Of a DNA stretch of 64,000 nucleotides, positions 32,604 to 44,400 are shown piece by piece. The position numbers were made by a program, and so were the translations under genes. The notes below the pieces were generated by a model. The model was not told the origin of the DNA. It did no database searches and saw nothing but the letters and a program-made list of their open reading frames with translations. Numbering within the stretch: the first letter of the stretch is position 1; each line of letters opens with the position of its first letter. The stretch is from Panicum virgatum (taxonomy: Eukaryota > Streptophyta > Magnoliopsida > Poales > Poaceae), in assembly GCF_016808335.1 (NCBI RefSeq), contig NC_053139.1:19654782-19718781 (forward strand), given 5' to 3'.

Positions 32604-34045
32604 GAGCTTAATTGGTTGTCTTCCAACTTTTGCCATATCAAACTCATAGCAAGCCAACATATTGGCATGCCAAAATTAGGGTGTCCCAATGTATGGGTAA
32701 AAATATTTAGGTGCCCATTTAGTTTAGTGCCAAAATATGATAATTGGTACTTTTCCTTTTGTATGGTTTAAGAAGTTTCCAGAAATTTGCCATAGCTTTG
32801 GTCACAAATATTGGATTTTTAGATATAAACCAAGTGGTGGCCAAATTTTATTAGCATGCCTTAGTTTTGGGAGGCAATTCCCATCAGGCCATTAAAAAAG
32901 TTTCCAATTCCCTCGCTACCACTAGAAAACTTCTCACTTCTAACCAACCATCAACTCAATTTTGTTTGGACTCCTATACCACTACCGTTAGGATTGGGTA
33001 CAACGGCAGCTAACAACAACTTAAATTGTCCCTTTTACCCCTCTTACAAGTAGACCCCGCACGTCAGTCTATCTTCTTCCTCAGCTACCTCCCACCACTC
33101 TCTCGACGGCGCCGGTGCCTCAGCGCTCGCTGTGGGCCGCCTCTGCGACGGCCACCGGCGGACCCTGCATCAGCGCTCGCTGCGGGCTGCGACTCCATCG
33201 GCTCCCGCCGCTTGCAGTCCGCCACCACACGCCGCCCACTAGCCTCGCCATCCGCGGTCCGCCTCCTTGCCCGCTGGCCTCGCCGTTCGCCTCCTCAGTC
33301 GTGCCGGCCTCCAGGCCTATCACGCCGAGCTCACCTCGTTCCATCCGCCACTCGTCGCAGGGAAGAGGAGCTGCGGCGGCGTCCGAGTGCTGCTGCTGCC
33401 ACCGCTACCGCGCGGGAGGGTGCGCGTAGGGCTGCGGTACGCCGGTACCTACGGCGGCAGGGGCAGCGGCCGGTGCTGCTTGGGCCTCGGGCGTAGCCTC
33501 CTGCACCTTGACCGTGATTATCTCCTCTCATGAACACTCTCTGGATCGATGAGATTTGGGCATGGAACTCTAGCAACTAGCATCCAGAGTCCTAGGCCCA
33601 TCGAATTGACGAAGACGACCCGGCTCCGCACGAGCAGGGAGAATCTGGATAGGCATTTGGAGGCACTTTTGGGCTGCCTCCCGGCTACGACGCCACCCTG
33701 CAGTGGGGCCTGGCCGCATGCGCGCACGGCGGCGGTGGCCAGGAGAGGCTGTTGTGGGCCTGTGTCGCAGAGGAGCAAGCGAGGGTGAGAAAGATGGGAA
33801 AGAAGACTGACGTGCGGGGCCCACATGTAAGAAGGGTAAAAGGGATATTTTAAGCTGCTGTTAACTGCTGTTTCATAAAAAACTGACGGTAGTGATATAG
33901 GAGTCCAAAAAAGTTGGATCGATGGCTGATTAGGAATGAAAAGTTTTTTAGTTGCATAGAGGGAATTGGAAACTTTTTTAATGACTCATAGGTAATTGCC
34001 TTGCCTTTTGGCATGGCAACAATTGGAAGCCAACCAATCAGGCTC
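32604..34045. mobile_element. PIF/Harbinger (Tourist-like) non-autonomous element, 1.4 kb
   Basis: Inverted ends GAGCTTAATTGGTTGTCTTCC and, on the other strand, GAGCCTGATTGGTTGGCTTCC, flanked by TTA on each side (32601-32603 and 34046-34048), the standard Harbinger target duplication. No transposase or Myb-like gene inside. It contains a second, longer inverted-repeat structure (32871-34000) close to its ends, with a GC-rich middle. Confidence 0.75.
32871..34000. repeat. Inner long inverted repeat with GC-rich core
   Basis: Arms of about 170 bp (about 32871-33045 and 33826-34000) match well, for example GGACTCCTATACCACTACCGT and its counterpart around 33885-33905. Between them is a GC-rich stretch unlike the AT-rich arms, giving Arg/Pro/Ser-rich frames on both strands without a recognisable product. 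The look is that of a foldback or Pack-type element carrying host sequence, but no convincing target duplication was found. Confidence 0.6.
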
Positions 34046-34241
34046 TTAGTTTTAAGAGGGATTAATTGCCATCTTGTTTTGCTGACTTGGATTGGTTTTG
34101 ATTGATTGTATTTTGCTCACGCGTGACACGGAATATCTGAGCCGAACCATACCAAGTGGCCAGAACCAAACCGCAAGCTCTTTACAGTATCTGCAGCAGT
34201 CACCCTTTCCATAATAATCTGTTAATAATGAGAAAAATATA

Positions 34242-34475
34242 TGCTCCAACAGTTCCAATACATCTCCATTTCTCCAATAATTATTAGGTTGTCCTAATAT
34301 TTCACCTCAACTCCCATCAAACAAAGGGAGAATTTTGGCTCTCCCAATATGTTAGTTGTATTGGGATGAGATTATTGGGGAACTGTAAAAGCACCTCCCC
34401 AATAATTCATGAAAGTGATATTAGAATATCACAATAATATGTTATTGGGAGACATTTATTGGGGGACTGCTAGTC
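34242..34475. repeat. Probable MITE (GCTCCAACAG...)
   Basis: AT-rich stretch with CTCCAACAGTTCCAAT at the left and, on the other strand, CTAGCAGTCCCCCAAT at the right, plus repeated TTATTGGG/CCCAATA words. No defined duplication. Confidence 0.4.
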
Positions 34476-35795
34476 TCTTCTACCCAAGCTAATTAAGCCG
34501 AGTCCACACCAAAACACAGCGCTAGAAAACAAGCCCATCACTGCATTAGATGGCATCCATATCCTTCGCGCGGTTTTTGTTCTTCATCCTCGGCTGGTTC
34601 CCCATCCTCCCACCACTCTTGCCAAAGAACTGGATGACCAGAATGACAACAACATTGGGTCCTAGACTTGAACGTACTGATTTGAGTAATTAAACCCTAG
34701 AGTACCCACTTGCCTGCAAAATTGGAGTGCAATGTTCTATGGTTCCTAGGCGCAGGGAGCTGGGGAATTGTCTGCAAGATGGATTGATTGGCATCAAATT
34801 TGTGCAGTTGGTAGGGTGCCTATTTTCTTGTGCAGATTTGCCCTCCCAAAAGTAGAGTTGTATTAGGGGGAATGATTTTTTTCTGGTATGTGGATGTACA
34901 TTGAAAGGTATGTTGTGAATAACATGTGGAAGGGTTGAGATCGGGTCTTAAATTGGAGTGCAATAGGTTGGAGAACATCGTTTTTGTTATGTTCGTGCGG
35001 CAGTGATTACTCGATACAACTCAATTAAATCAAATGGTATATGAAAAAATTAAACCGACACGCTGCTAAAAAATCAGCTAACTGAATCAAGCTGTAGCTT
35101 TACACTTAGCGTCTCTTTGAATATGTGATGCGGACCATAGCTGTTAAATAGGACATGTTTTCCTACTTCTTCCTCAATGATAAATAATGAGATTACCTTT
35201 TTCCCCACAACAACTTCTTTGCATGTTTGTGGCAATGTCGTTGCACATGTATGTGTCCATTTAATTGATGCCTTTTGTTATCTGTGCAAGTTGGTTGGAT
35301 GATCTCAAATACTTACCAGTCAGGTTTCATTTGAGATGTGAGTCTGAGCACACATGGGCAAACCATTTACTTTTTTAGTGGCGATGAAGCTTGGTCATAT
35401 ATTGAGAGGGGTAAGTTTTTAGTGTCGCAGGTTGTTGCCAATTTGAAAAAACACATGATTATCACTGATAAAGATTCAATATTTTTGCATTGGTTTTTTC
35501 CTGGCAAAGAGCTTCTCAATGGTTTGAGGCCTCTAAATGATGTGTATACAAAGGTTGTCCATGAAAACTCAGAATATAAGGATGAGAGTGATTCAGATTA
35601 TGAACTAGAAGAGGAGGAAGAGTCTAGTTTAGAAGGAGATGATTATGTCGTTTCTGTTCCAATAGCTATTGCTAGTCTTTCAAATGATTTGGAGAGGTAT
35701 GGTGTTGGTAGTGATTGCGAGCGTGAATCATAAGATGAGGAGGCCAAGCAATATAAAAGACATACTAAGATGATAAAGGTAGAGAAGAAAATGGT

Positions 35796-36052
35796 ATGGA
35801 TATTTCCCGACTGTATTCGAGTTTGATCCGGTTTGAAAGGGTTTTTATCCATCTGTATCTGATTTCGAATATTTAATATCCATAACCAATTCTAATCATA
35901 CTAAAAGTTATATTTTTATGATATCGATATCCATTATAATCATATCTGGCAAAAAACGAACACTATCCATATCCGACTCCGTATTCGAATAAAAATATAA
36001 AAATAAATATGATATCATTAATATACGTCTGTATTCGATTTGTTCATCCCTA
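35796..36052. repeat. AT-rich hAT-like MITE (ATCCCTA end)
   Basis: Left end TATGGATATTT and right end (other strand) TAGGGATGAACAAATCGAAT, with GATATCGATATCC-like repeats inside. It interrupts the MULE remnant. The duplication is unclear. Confidence 0.45.
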
Positions 36053-36080
36053 GTTAAAGGGATGAAATGTAGGGAAGATG

Positions 36081-36296
36081 CAGCGGCGGATCCACAGGGG
36101 GGCTGAGGGGGCTCCAGCCCCCTAACTCCATGAAGTCCATGGGAGCCCCCCCCCCCCCCCAAGCCCCCTACAATTTCCAGCCATAGTTGAAAGGGAGGAG
36201 GAAAGAAGGAGGAGGAAGAAGAAGAGAAAGGGAAGGAAGAGGAGGAAGAAAGGGAAGACGAGCCCCCCCAATCTTCAGCTTCTAGATCCGCCACTG
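36081..36296. mobile_element. hAT-type MITE, 216 bp
   Basis: Ends CAGCGGCGGATC and GATCCGCCACTG, flanked by a perfect 8-bp duplication GGAAGATG (36073-36080 and 36297-36304). The interior has a 15-C run (about 36149-36163) and a purine-rich tract. It sits inside the decayed MULE transposase frame. Confidence 0.9.
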
Positions 36297-36659
36297 GGAA
36301 GATGTATGTGAAGCTTTAGTGCAAGATGGACATCAAGTACAATATATAGTTATATGTTGATGAAGAAAGGAATGTAGACAATGATACACCATATTTTGAT
36401 TCAAGTGAAGAAGCCTCTTATGTTGATGAGGGGCATGAGATATGTGGTTGTAGATGGACGAGCAAGTTTTCTAGATTTGATGACACTACTCGGTAACCTA
36501 TTTTCTAATTTGGCATGACTTTTAGGGGAAGAGAAGAGTTCAAGCAAGGCATGATTAATTATGGTCTTTCAACGAAGAGACATATTACCTAAAGATGACA
36601 AGCGGAGGATCAAAGCCAAATGTTACTAGGAGGCATGAGCTGCAGGTGGAACAAATTTG

Positions 36660-38104
36660 CTCGCCGGGCCTCCAAAAATTTTAGGCTCCATAGCTCACGA
36701 AATTGGGCCTCCAATTGACAAAAAATGATAATAGCATCGGTAGGTGTGAGAGAGGAGGCTTGGCGTGGGCGAGAGCTACTGGAGGTAATGCGCGAAACTG
36801 CCAGCGCAGCCGTCGCAGAAGGATACTATGGCCTGGCCCACGCACACATCTCCCAAGCAGAAAACTACATGAACATGATGTGAAGTAAAATTAATTCCTA
36901 AATTTTAACTGAAATGTTCAAATCAAATTTTAATTGCACCATTAAATTTCTCATGATGAAATATTTAAAACACCCAACTATATTTAAACAATTTTCAAGG
37001 TGGATCATTTTCTCATTAAAGGGGAACAATTTTATCATCAGCTTCAAAATAGAATTATTCTACCTTAAAAATTAAAAAATATACACTATAGTTAAGTATA
37101 ATCTTGGTTTGAAGATCTCATCATTAGAAATACAAGATACAATCGGAATTTAATATGAATGGATAATTTGAAAATTACGAATTTTTTCATTTGGATCTTC
37201 ATTTGCATAAAATTTGATGCAACGTACACTAGTACAACACAAGGAAGAGCACGCTTCTGCGATGCTCCGGCCCCAGGTCCGGCACGTGACCTGAATTATT
37301 TCCCGCTCTTCTGCCCATTCATGTTTTTTTTGAAAAAAATGTGAACTTGCAAGTTGTAGAAGCAAACCTACCCACCCCCAAAAAACCTGGAGCTAAACAG
37401 GTGGTTCGAATGCATGCCCGGCCGCCTGGTTGTTGTCCTGGAAAGCGGTCTCGTTATTGCTACTGAACGAAGGACCGAACAGATGACTAGAGAGAAGGAG
37501 TGAATGTGAGTTTTTAAAAATTCTTCAAGAGAATAAGGTCTATGTCTCGAATTCAAACAAACGCACATCTCTTCTAACCGCCAAGGTGACACAAGCCAAC
37601 ACTTGACAAGTTTACCTGAGAAACGGTTAGAAAAAGCTTGACATAAAGCAGAAGCAAAGATTAGCTGGAACGCTGAAAGCATGTCACAAGCAGAAGCCAA
37701 AAAATAGTGATTAACTCAAGCAACACTATCACCAAAATTTCACTTGACCAAGCATACAATGTTTCAACAATTAGCACATCACATAATCAAGGAGAAGCAA
37801 GCTTATCCAAAAGGCCAAACCAAAGACTCACCAAAAAGATTAGAATTAACTATAAAAGAGTCCCTTTACTTATACATGTAAATACTAGCAAAGATTATAA
37901 AGCATAAGAGCTAATCAACAAAAGCTAAAGCAAGCAAGAACTAACAGAGATTAGCAAAAGCAATAATTAGCTAGTCCAAATAAGTGAGCATGGACTAAAT
38001 AAATGCAAGAGCTAAAGAGAAGAGACAGACCAAACCGATTACCTAACCTGGGCTCTGTGCCGTGCAAGCTGCAGAGCTACACCTGGGCTGCAACGTGCTG
38101 TGGG
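36660..38104. other. Intergenic, no gene seen
   Basis: AT-rich, with no recognisable protein, RNA gene or bounded repeat. It continues, across the MULE insertion, into sequence at 47826. Confidence 0.45.
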
Positions 38105-38113
38105 CACGAGGTG

Positions 38114-38507
38114 GGATTTTTTTTTATATTTAAAAAAAATCAAAATTTCAAAAATATATGTCTATTTTGAAATATTTCAAAACTACCCCCGGTCGCTCTG
38201 GGGGGGGGGGGCGACAGGGGTCCTGTCGCCCAAGCCACGGGCGACAGGACCCTAATGTAATTTTTTTTTGGAAATTGCAAAGAGGTCCCTGGTCCGGGGG
38301 AGGGGGAGGGGGCCTGTCGCCCCCCCCCCAACGGGCGACAGGGGCCTGTCACCCACCCTAGGGGCGATATGGTCCTCCCGCCCTATATAAGTCCTGGCCG
38401 CCATTCCCTTGTCATTTGAGCCTAAAAATTCAGAAAAAAAGAGAGGGGTGAGGAGAAGAAAAGCGGCGAAGCTCTGCCGAATTCGGCACTTGTGATCTAC
38501 CGGTAAC
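38114..38507 (+). repeat. Left terminal inverted repeat of the large MULE
   Basis: Matches the complement of 47410-47816 along its whole length: tip, TTTTGAAATATTTCAAAA palindrome, GTCGCC-rich block, TATA box, CATTTGAGCC, AAAAAAAGAGAGG purine tract and TGATCT before the donor. It starts GGATTTTTTT. Confidence 0.9.
38383..38390 (+). promoter_or_regulatory. TATA box in left MULE TIR
   Basis: CTATATAA pointing inward, with its mirror image in the right TIR. It would drive the plus-strand GRF gene with a leader of about 80-90 bases before the donor at 38503. Confidence 0.65.
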
Positions 38508-38798
38508 TTCCATATGAATCCGTTGATATTGTATAACAATTTAATTTAATTAGCGGATTAGCTGAATTAGATTTTGTGCTTTAGAACACTCGTTTAGTAT
38601 TACAATTTGAGTACTATTACAGACTTGTTTTTAAATTAATTATGCATTAGAATAGAATTATGACAGTACCTTATTGATATTGCAGCATAAGACAATAGAA
38701 TTATGACAGTACCTGTATTTTCACGCATCGATTTGGTATACGATATGTGCATTATTTAAATCATTGTTCGTCATTTGGCGCACCACACTATAGCGCCA

Positions 38799-39388
38799 AT
38801 GTCTTCGTCAGGATCAACCTACATTCCGTGGAGCAAGTGTGAAGCCACCGTACCTGAAGGAATTGATGTGCCAATGTGCTTCTGTGGTTCGTTATGCAAG
38901 TTCATGCAATCTGAGGTTTTAGGAGATGACTACGGCATGAGGTTCTTTATGTGTGAGAACTACAAATATGATCCACCTAAGCGATACGGCAAAGACTGGG
39001 CCAAGGTAGCAAGACAACATACACTATTTTTCTTTGTGACCTAATATTGAGTTATGATTCTAACTTTTGTTGGACAAAGTCTCCTCCGCCTCTTTGTGAT
39101 TTTATGCAGTGGTTCAACAACGTGCAGTCGCAGCAGGTAAAGGACTTTGTGGAACAACAAGCAAGGTGGGCTGCAGAACATTGGCGTCGAATGAAGCACG
39201 AGGAACAGCAAGAGGAGAAGCGCAAGAAAGAGCAAGAAGAGATCCGCAAGAGGATGGAGGAGGTGGATCGTAAGGCGGCGGCGGAACGTGAAGCTGACAG
39301 GGAGAGAAAGCGAGAGAGGGCACGCCGTGCGAAGGAAGCCGGGCCCGAAGCAATTAGGAAGGGCAAATATCCTCAGTGCACTCAGTAG
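38799..39388 (+). CDS. GRF-type zinc-finger coiled-coil protein of the MULE (left-TIR gene)
   Basis: Exons 38799-39005 and 39080-39388 (donor AAG|GTAGC, acceptor AAAG|TCTCC, phase 0) give 171 residues. A leader exon in the TIR ends at 38502 (CCG|GTAAC) and joins at about 38794. Residues 24-80 resemble a GRF zinc finger: CFCG (27-30), then MRFFMC with C52, then PLCDFMQW with C75, the finger being completed only by joining the exons. Residues 85-165 are a highly charged Glu/Lys/Arg coiled coil. GRF fingers bind single-stranded nucleic acid in some families; a DNA-binding helper role in transposition is inference. It occupies the position of mudrB in MuDR but is not recognisably similar to it. 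The frame is intact. Confidence 0.7.
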
Positions 39389-39882
39389 AGTAGTACCATG
39401 TAATCCCGGCATTTTACATTCTATAAGGCATGGTAAGTTTAGATGCAACAAGAAATTACCTTGTCGCGTGCACATGCCACTGCAATTAGTTGTTTATGTT
39501 TTCAGTTGAGAGCTTGACTCTGTGTGTTGTAACTTTTACCATTAATTTGCAGTTGTAGCCGGGAATCTATGAAATCTTTGAACTTGTCCTTAATATTTTC
39601 GGAGCTTTTCATGTCACTAGAATACTAAAAAGCACACATTTAATTAATATAACGATAAGAAATAAGAAATGCATTACATAATGTGAACCATCAAGTTTAC
39701 ATTATAATACAACGATAATGAAACACACATCACACATGCAGTGGCATGGCAGAACCCGTTGCAAACTACGGTAAACAGATTCTGGACTAACCTAACATGT
39801 CTTAGGTAATTTAAAAAAACACACAACAAACACAACGATGCAGCATGTCACTAGCACTAGGGTAGTTCTAGTAGCCGTACCC

Positions 39883-40565
39883 TCACGTAGCAAACTGCGT
39901 TGAGCCTTCTCCGCAGTATCCACCCATTGTAGGTGGTGCAGGTGGTGGTGCCGGAGGCGCAGGGCCCTTCTTCTTGTGACAAGGGCAGTTGCAGTAAGGA
40001 ATAGTGCATGATTCATCTTGTGAACCGGCAACATTGCTGGCATCATCATCTTTGTTACCCTCGCTCACTTCCTCATAATGGTTCACCTTACATTCCAGAT
40101 CAAAGATCTTTATCTGGAGGTACTCGATGAACTCCTAAACAGAATCAATTGGTGCAGGATCGACCGACCTAGTAAAACCACAGTTTTCTGGAGCATCAGA
40201 AGACTGCAAAATAAATTTCATATAAGGTGCCTCATTGAAGATAAAGAAATGAAACAACCGAGTATTACCCATGCGTGTGGACATTTAAAGAAATGCCGAC
40301 CGCCATCCATCCCGTCGGTGCACATCCGCACTAAGCAGTCATCACCATGTCTGCATTTTGGCCACGGTTCTCTACGGTTATTGTATTGTCGAAGAGGATT
40401 TTCATTGGTAAATTCACTCTTGTGCTGTGGCGGAAACTCAAACACTGGTTCCGGAAAGGAATCAGGTCCAAGAGGCCCCTCCCATATTATGGGGTCTCCC
40501 TTTCTCCCCCCTTTTCCTTTCCCAAAACCGTAGTAATTCTTCCCGCTAGACCCACCTCCAGACAT
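39883..40565 (-). pseudogene. Second GRF-type zinc-finger gene of the MULE, with an in-frame stop
   Basis: Exon 1 40565-40269 (MSGGGSSGKNYYGFGKGKGG...) and exon 2 40203-39883 (donor TGG|GTAAT, acceptor TTGCAG|TCTTC, phase 0). The finger spans the junction: CRHGDDC, GRHFFKC, then ENCGFTRSVDP. After the finger, exon 2 reads SV, a TAG (about 40135-40137), then EFIEYLQIKIFDLECKVNHYEE, so a single CAG to TAG change may separate the finger from a short coiled coil. A cysteine/proline-rich tail (CNCPCHKKKGPAPPAPP) ends at 39883. The gene is on the same strand as the transposase. Its Gly-rich start and GRF finger resemble the plus-strand gene only in the finger. Confidence 0.62.
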
Positions 40566-41406
40566 TGGGTATACAATGAGCTTTGGTGTTTGAGTGCTGC
40601 TGGGAGTTTACAAACTTCGGAGTATTTATAGGCGCACAAAGGTCTAATACCCGGAGTGTGGAGTGTAAATGCACCTAAAAAGCCTACATGACAACACAGT
40701 GAAGAGGCTAGCTGACCTAACACTGAAAATGCTAGATTGGATTCTCGAAATGACTACTCGATGCATCTCTGTGCATGTAGAGCATCTAAGTGCATGCAGA
40801 CTCACAGCACTGCATTGCTGCCGCTCGGTCGATCACGCCTAGATGCCGCCTTCCCCACTACACGCCACAGACCTTCGCTGTAGAATGACAGGTCCGTCGT
40901 CCTCATCAGAGAGACTGCTTTGAAGGTGAGCTGGTGTGGTTACCGTGTTGTCACATATTTTTGAAATGGTGGAAGGGCACTACTATTGGGTTGTCGTCTT
41001 TTGTCACGTATGTCTGGGCAAATAATGCGACATTTGGGAAACCCGTGATCGCCGTGCTGAGCAGTGGCAACCTGTGATCTCGTATCGCAGCTAGATACAC
41101 TATGGTTCCTATTTTGAGCTATTCGAGCGTGTCACGAAGTTTACACTGTATGCGGTAGTCGTCATCATCGTCGGCGGGATCTCGGCAGCTAACTCCTACC
41201 GCACCTAACTTGTCCTTCATTAAATCACGGGAAAAATTCGCAAGAACTTCCCTTATTTCACGAGCATTATGGAACCCACAAACATAACAAGGAGAGCATC
41301 AATAGTATCTATAGAAACAAATGACAAGTAAACTACCACAATCATAAACATCGGATACAAATAAGCGGTCCACATCTATCTCATTACAAATAAACATCAG
41401 ATATAT
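40566..41406. other. Spacer inside the MULE, no gene assigned
   Basis: Plus-strand reading gives broken phrases such as VVVFCHVCLG near 40995-41025 and YFELFERVTKFTLYAVV near 41115-41165, possibly a decayed third gene, but no intact frame or known domain. Nothing is assigned. Confidence 0.3.
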
Positions 41407-44194
41407 CTAACCACCCCTAGGGCGTCGGACCCTCTTAGCCCTCTGCTGGGCACAGACATGGCCCTCGGAGTATGTGTGACGATCCGGAGACCTCACCTGT
41501 CGCTCAGGACGCAAAAGGGGCTGCAGTGTCTGCTGCTGAGAGATCCCAAGTGGTGCTCCTCCTAGCTGTGAATACCCCAAGACATCGAGGTCACCGTGAG
41601 CGACAGGATCATCTGGAGTCAGGCTGTCGAGTTCGTCTAAGGTGAAACCCTCGTTATCTAGAATGAACGTACTCGAAACAAACCCTGCGTAACATATAAA
41701 CGTAAACCAACATATGGTGCGTGGTAAATTAGTGAGTGCATTGAGAGAGTGTTATGTACCAGGTCGAAAGGAGGAAGAAGAAGGTCCGGCGCTCGCATCG
41801 GGGTAGAATCCTACGCATAAAATGCGGATGTTAGCGTACGCTCATTTCTTTCGTCATGACATGTAGAAACCGAAATACGAAACATAAACTAACCTGTGTA
41901 GGCCGGTATCTGTGGCCCCGGTACCATTCCTAGATACGGTCCGCCAACTGGTGATGTCCCTCTAAACATTCCAGTATGGCCGAACGCAGTAGCTGGATCG
42001 TATCCTGTTTGTGATATTAGTAAATATGTAGGAAGACTTGATCTAATTTTAAAGAGATATCTATGTTACCTGCACTTGTGAAGAACTGCGACGTCGGCCC
42101 GTGCATGGTCGACGGACACGGGAACGACGACGAGGCCTGGGACGACCTGTGGCTGTCTTTGTACTGCACACGGCTTCCCAAGTTGTGCACTACCTGACGC
42201 AACTAGTCACGCTGCCTCGACCATGCTTCTGTCTGCTCAAACTGGGTCATTGGGGGATCCGGCACGTACCCTCGTCAGGTAAGTCGAGCAGACTGTCTCC
42301 ATCATGTTGCAAAGGCGAAACTGCATCAATTCAGTAAAGGAACAGAAAGAAACACATGAATTATCTTATGAATATTAATATATATACGAATATGATGAAG
42401 AGACTCACCGCGCCAGCTAGTGCCTCCACGTGGTGCCGGGCATAGCCATCCTGAGGCCTCGCCTGGTGTGGCTGCGGGTGAGTGTCAACATAAACCAGAC
42501 GAGCCCGAGTCCGGGGTAAGTACCCGGTGAGGTAAGCCCTTAAAGAGCTATCTGTGTGTGGTCCTGTTGGATGGACCAAGTGCTCGTCTGCCTATTCCCA
42601 TTGGTCCACCCACGGCTGCATCTTCGTGAGCCAATCATCAGAGCACGGCAAGCCACTCCTTAACAACCTACAAAAGTGGACCACGAAGAATCGTTAGATT
42701 CGACACGAATGTATGAGCCAAGTTCATTCATAATTACCTGTGGTCCTGGCGACTGACACGCTCCAACGCGGTGGGCACTGGAAACTCCTGGCGATGGCCA
42801 AACTGCCTCCTGACTCTCCAGGGGCAATATGCCTCAACCGCGATGTCATAAACCAGGACGACTGTAGTAAGCCACAGGCTCGCATTCGCAGAGCAGTGCG
42901 AAGACAGGCCTGCTGTTGCAAGGGTAGCCACAGCCTCTATGCTGTAAGGCTCCCAGACAACGTCCTCGGGCGTCAGCATGTCGAGTTCCGAAACAAACTC
43001 AGGATATGTGCATCTAACCTGCGCATGCGCCCAGGACCTCTGCATTCCGAATAAGTAAAATTAAAAGTGCGCTAATGCATCATGTAACTATGAATAACAA
43101 AATTAGATTTGTTGCGAACGTACCTGACGCCAGATCCAGATAGTTCCCATAGTGGGCCTGTCGTCTTCCTCGTCGCCGTACATGGCCCCGTGGTAAGGCT
43201 CGTGGCTGACCATGGGCCGACCAACGGCTAGCCTCTCGTATGACCAAAGCTGTAGCAGTAGTGGGCACCCTGCCAGGATATCGTTCCCATGTGTATTCAT
43301 GCAGCCGTCGTAGAGTCCACGGTAAGTGGCTGCAAGTACCGCCTCACCCTAGCTGTAGGCCGGTACGTCCTCATCTCCATCCGCAATCTCCCGTGCATAC
43401 GGAAGGAGAATCCTATCGACCGAGTTGTCATGAGTGTTGTTGAATATGATGTAACCAAACAACCAAAGTAGGTACGTCTCCAGCGATCTGGTCACACTGT
43501 ACTCGTCGGCATCCGCAGCCAACAGGGCAGGCTGCATAAACAATTAAGATTAATGGTTTCCACTGACAATGCAACATGTGAATTGTAACAATTAAATTTA
43601 AATATGCAATGAATACGTACTGTAAACTGTAGGAACCAGGTCTTCGAAGGACCTGCTGCTCACGGGTGCGGGTTGATCGGACCTGCTTCTTCCACGCGGT
43701 CAACCAGGGCAAAATGGGCCTCCAGGTCATCCTTCCACGAGGCCGCCACCACACGCGGACCGACAATAGGGAGGCCGAGGAGGTAGGTCACGTCCTGCAG
43801 CGTAGGACTCATCTCACCACACAGGGAGGTGGAACGTGTGTGTCTCCGGCCTCCATCTGTCAACGAGCGCCGTCAGAAGGGATCGATCGAGCTGAATAGG
43901 CCCACCCTCGACAAGACGGCCCAGAGTCAGTAGACCACGTAACCTGCAATAAACAAAATTGTCGAAACAAAGAAATACCGACGAATACATAACTGATAAA
44001 CAATAATATTTCATTATATACTTGTCACACCAATCGTGGTGTATAGACATCGCCTCCCCGGGTGGACGAGGACGTAGCACCTCTAGGGCTCGGTGCTCAA
44101 CTGCTGCAAAGTAAGACCTGTGGCTCGAGTCGATAACTGGGTCTAGCAAGGAGTCCATCTCCATACCTTCATTCAAAAATATATGAGAACACAT
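41407..44194 (-). pseudogene. Plant mobile domain (PMD/MAIN-like) gene carried by the MULE
   Basis: Multi-exon on the minus strand. Exon 1 ends at 44022 (HHDWCDK, donor AA|GTATAT); exon 2 from 43943 carries LRGLLTLGRLV...LLTALVDRWRPETHTFHLP and, after a 1-base frameshift, GEMSPTLQDVTYLLGLPIVG, the core PMD signature. A third exon (about 43530-43125) has DEYSVTRSLETYLLWLFGY and LPYAREIADGDEDVPAYS, then a TAG where tryptophan is usual, then AVLAATYRGLYDGC. A fourth (about 43045-42740) has YPEFVSELD and VVWEPYS. A fifth, near 42660-42415, ends HPQPHQARPQDGYARHHVEALAGA with a TAG upstream. The Gln/Pro-rich tail stops near 41408. PMD proteins are plant-specific, with some members in meristem genome maintenance and others spread by transposons. 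Several disabling changes are present. Confidence 0.72.
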
Positions 44195-44400
44195 AGGTAC
44201 ATATATGTTTCATACAAACTGGACGCGTAATATTTATACATTACAGATAGGTTTGATACAAACTCCACGCACGATTACTACATATTACAGATAGGTTCGA
44301 TACAAACTCCACGCACGATATTTATATATTACAGATATGTTCCATACAAACTGGATGCATAAAAACTACATATTACAGATATGTTCGATACAATTGTGGA

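Larger units (their letters stand above)
35338..36640 (+). pseudogene. Mutator-like transposase N-terminal remnant, interrupted by MITEs
   Basis: The frame 35338-35733 gives an acidic tail (DESDSDYELEEEEESS). After two MITE insertions, sequence from about 36360 reads NDTPYFDSSEEASYVDEG, then across stops FGMTFRGREEFKQGMINYGLSTKRHIT and KRRIKAKC. The order acidic PYFDSS block, then GMxFxxxxEFKxxMxxYxxxxxRxI and a conserved KC, is that of the MuDR N-terminal DNA-binding region of plant MULE transposases. The catalytic part and SWIM finger are missing. Stops near 36500 and 36580 confirm decay. No terminal inverted repeats or duplication were found. Confidence 0.6.
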
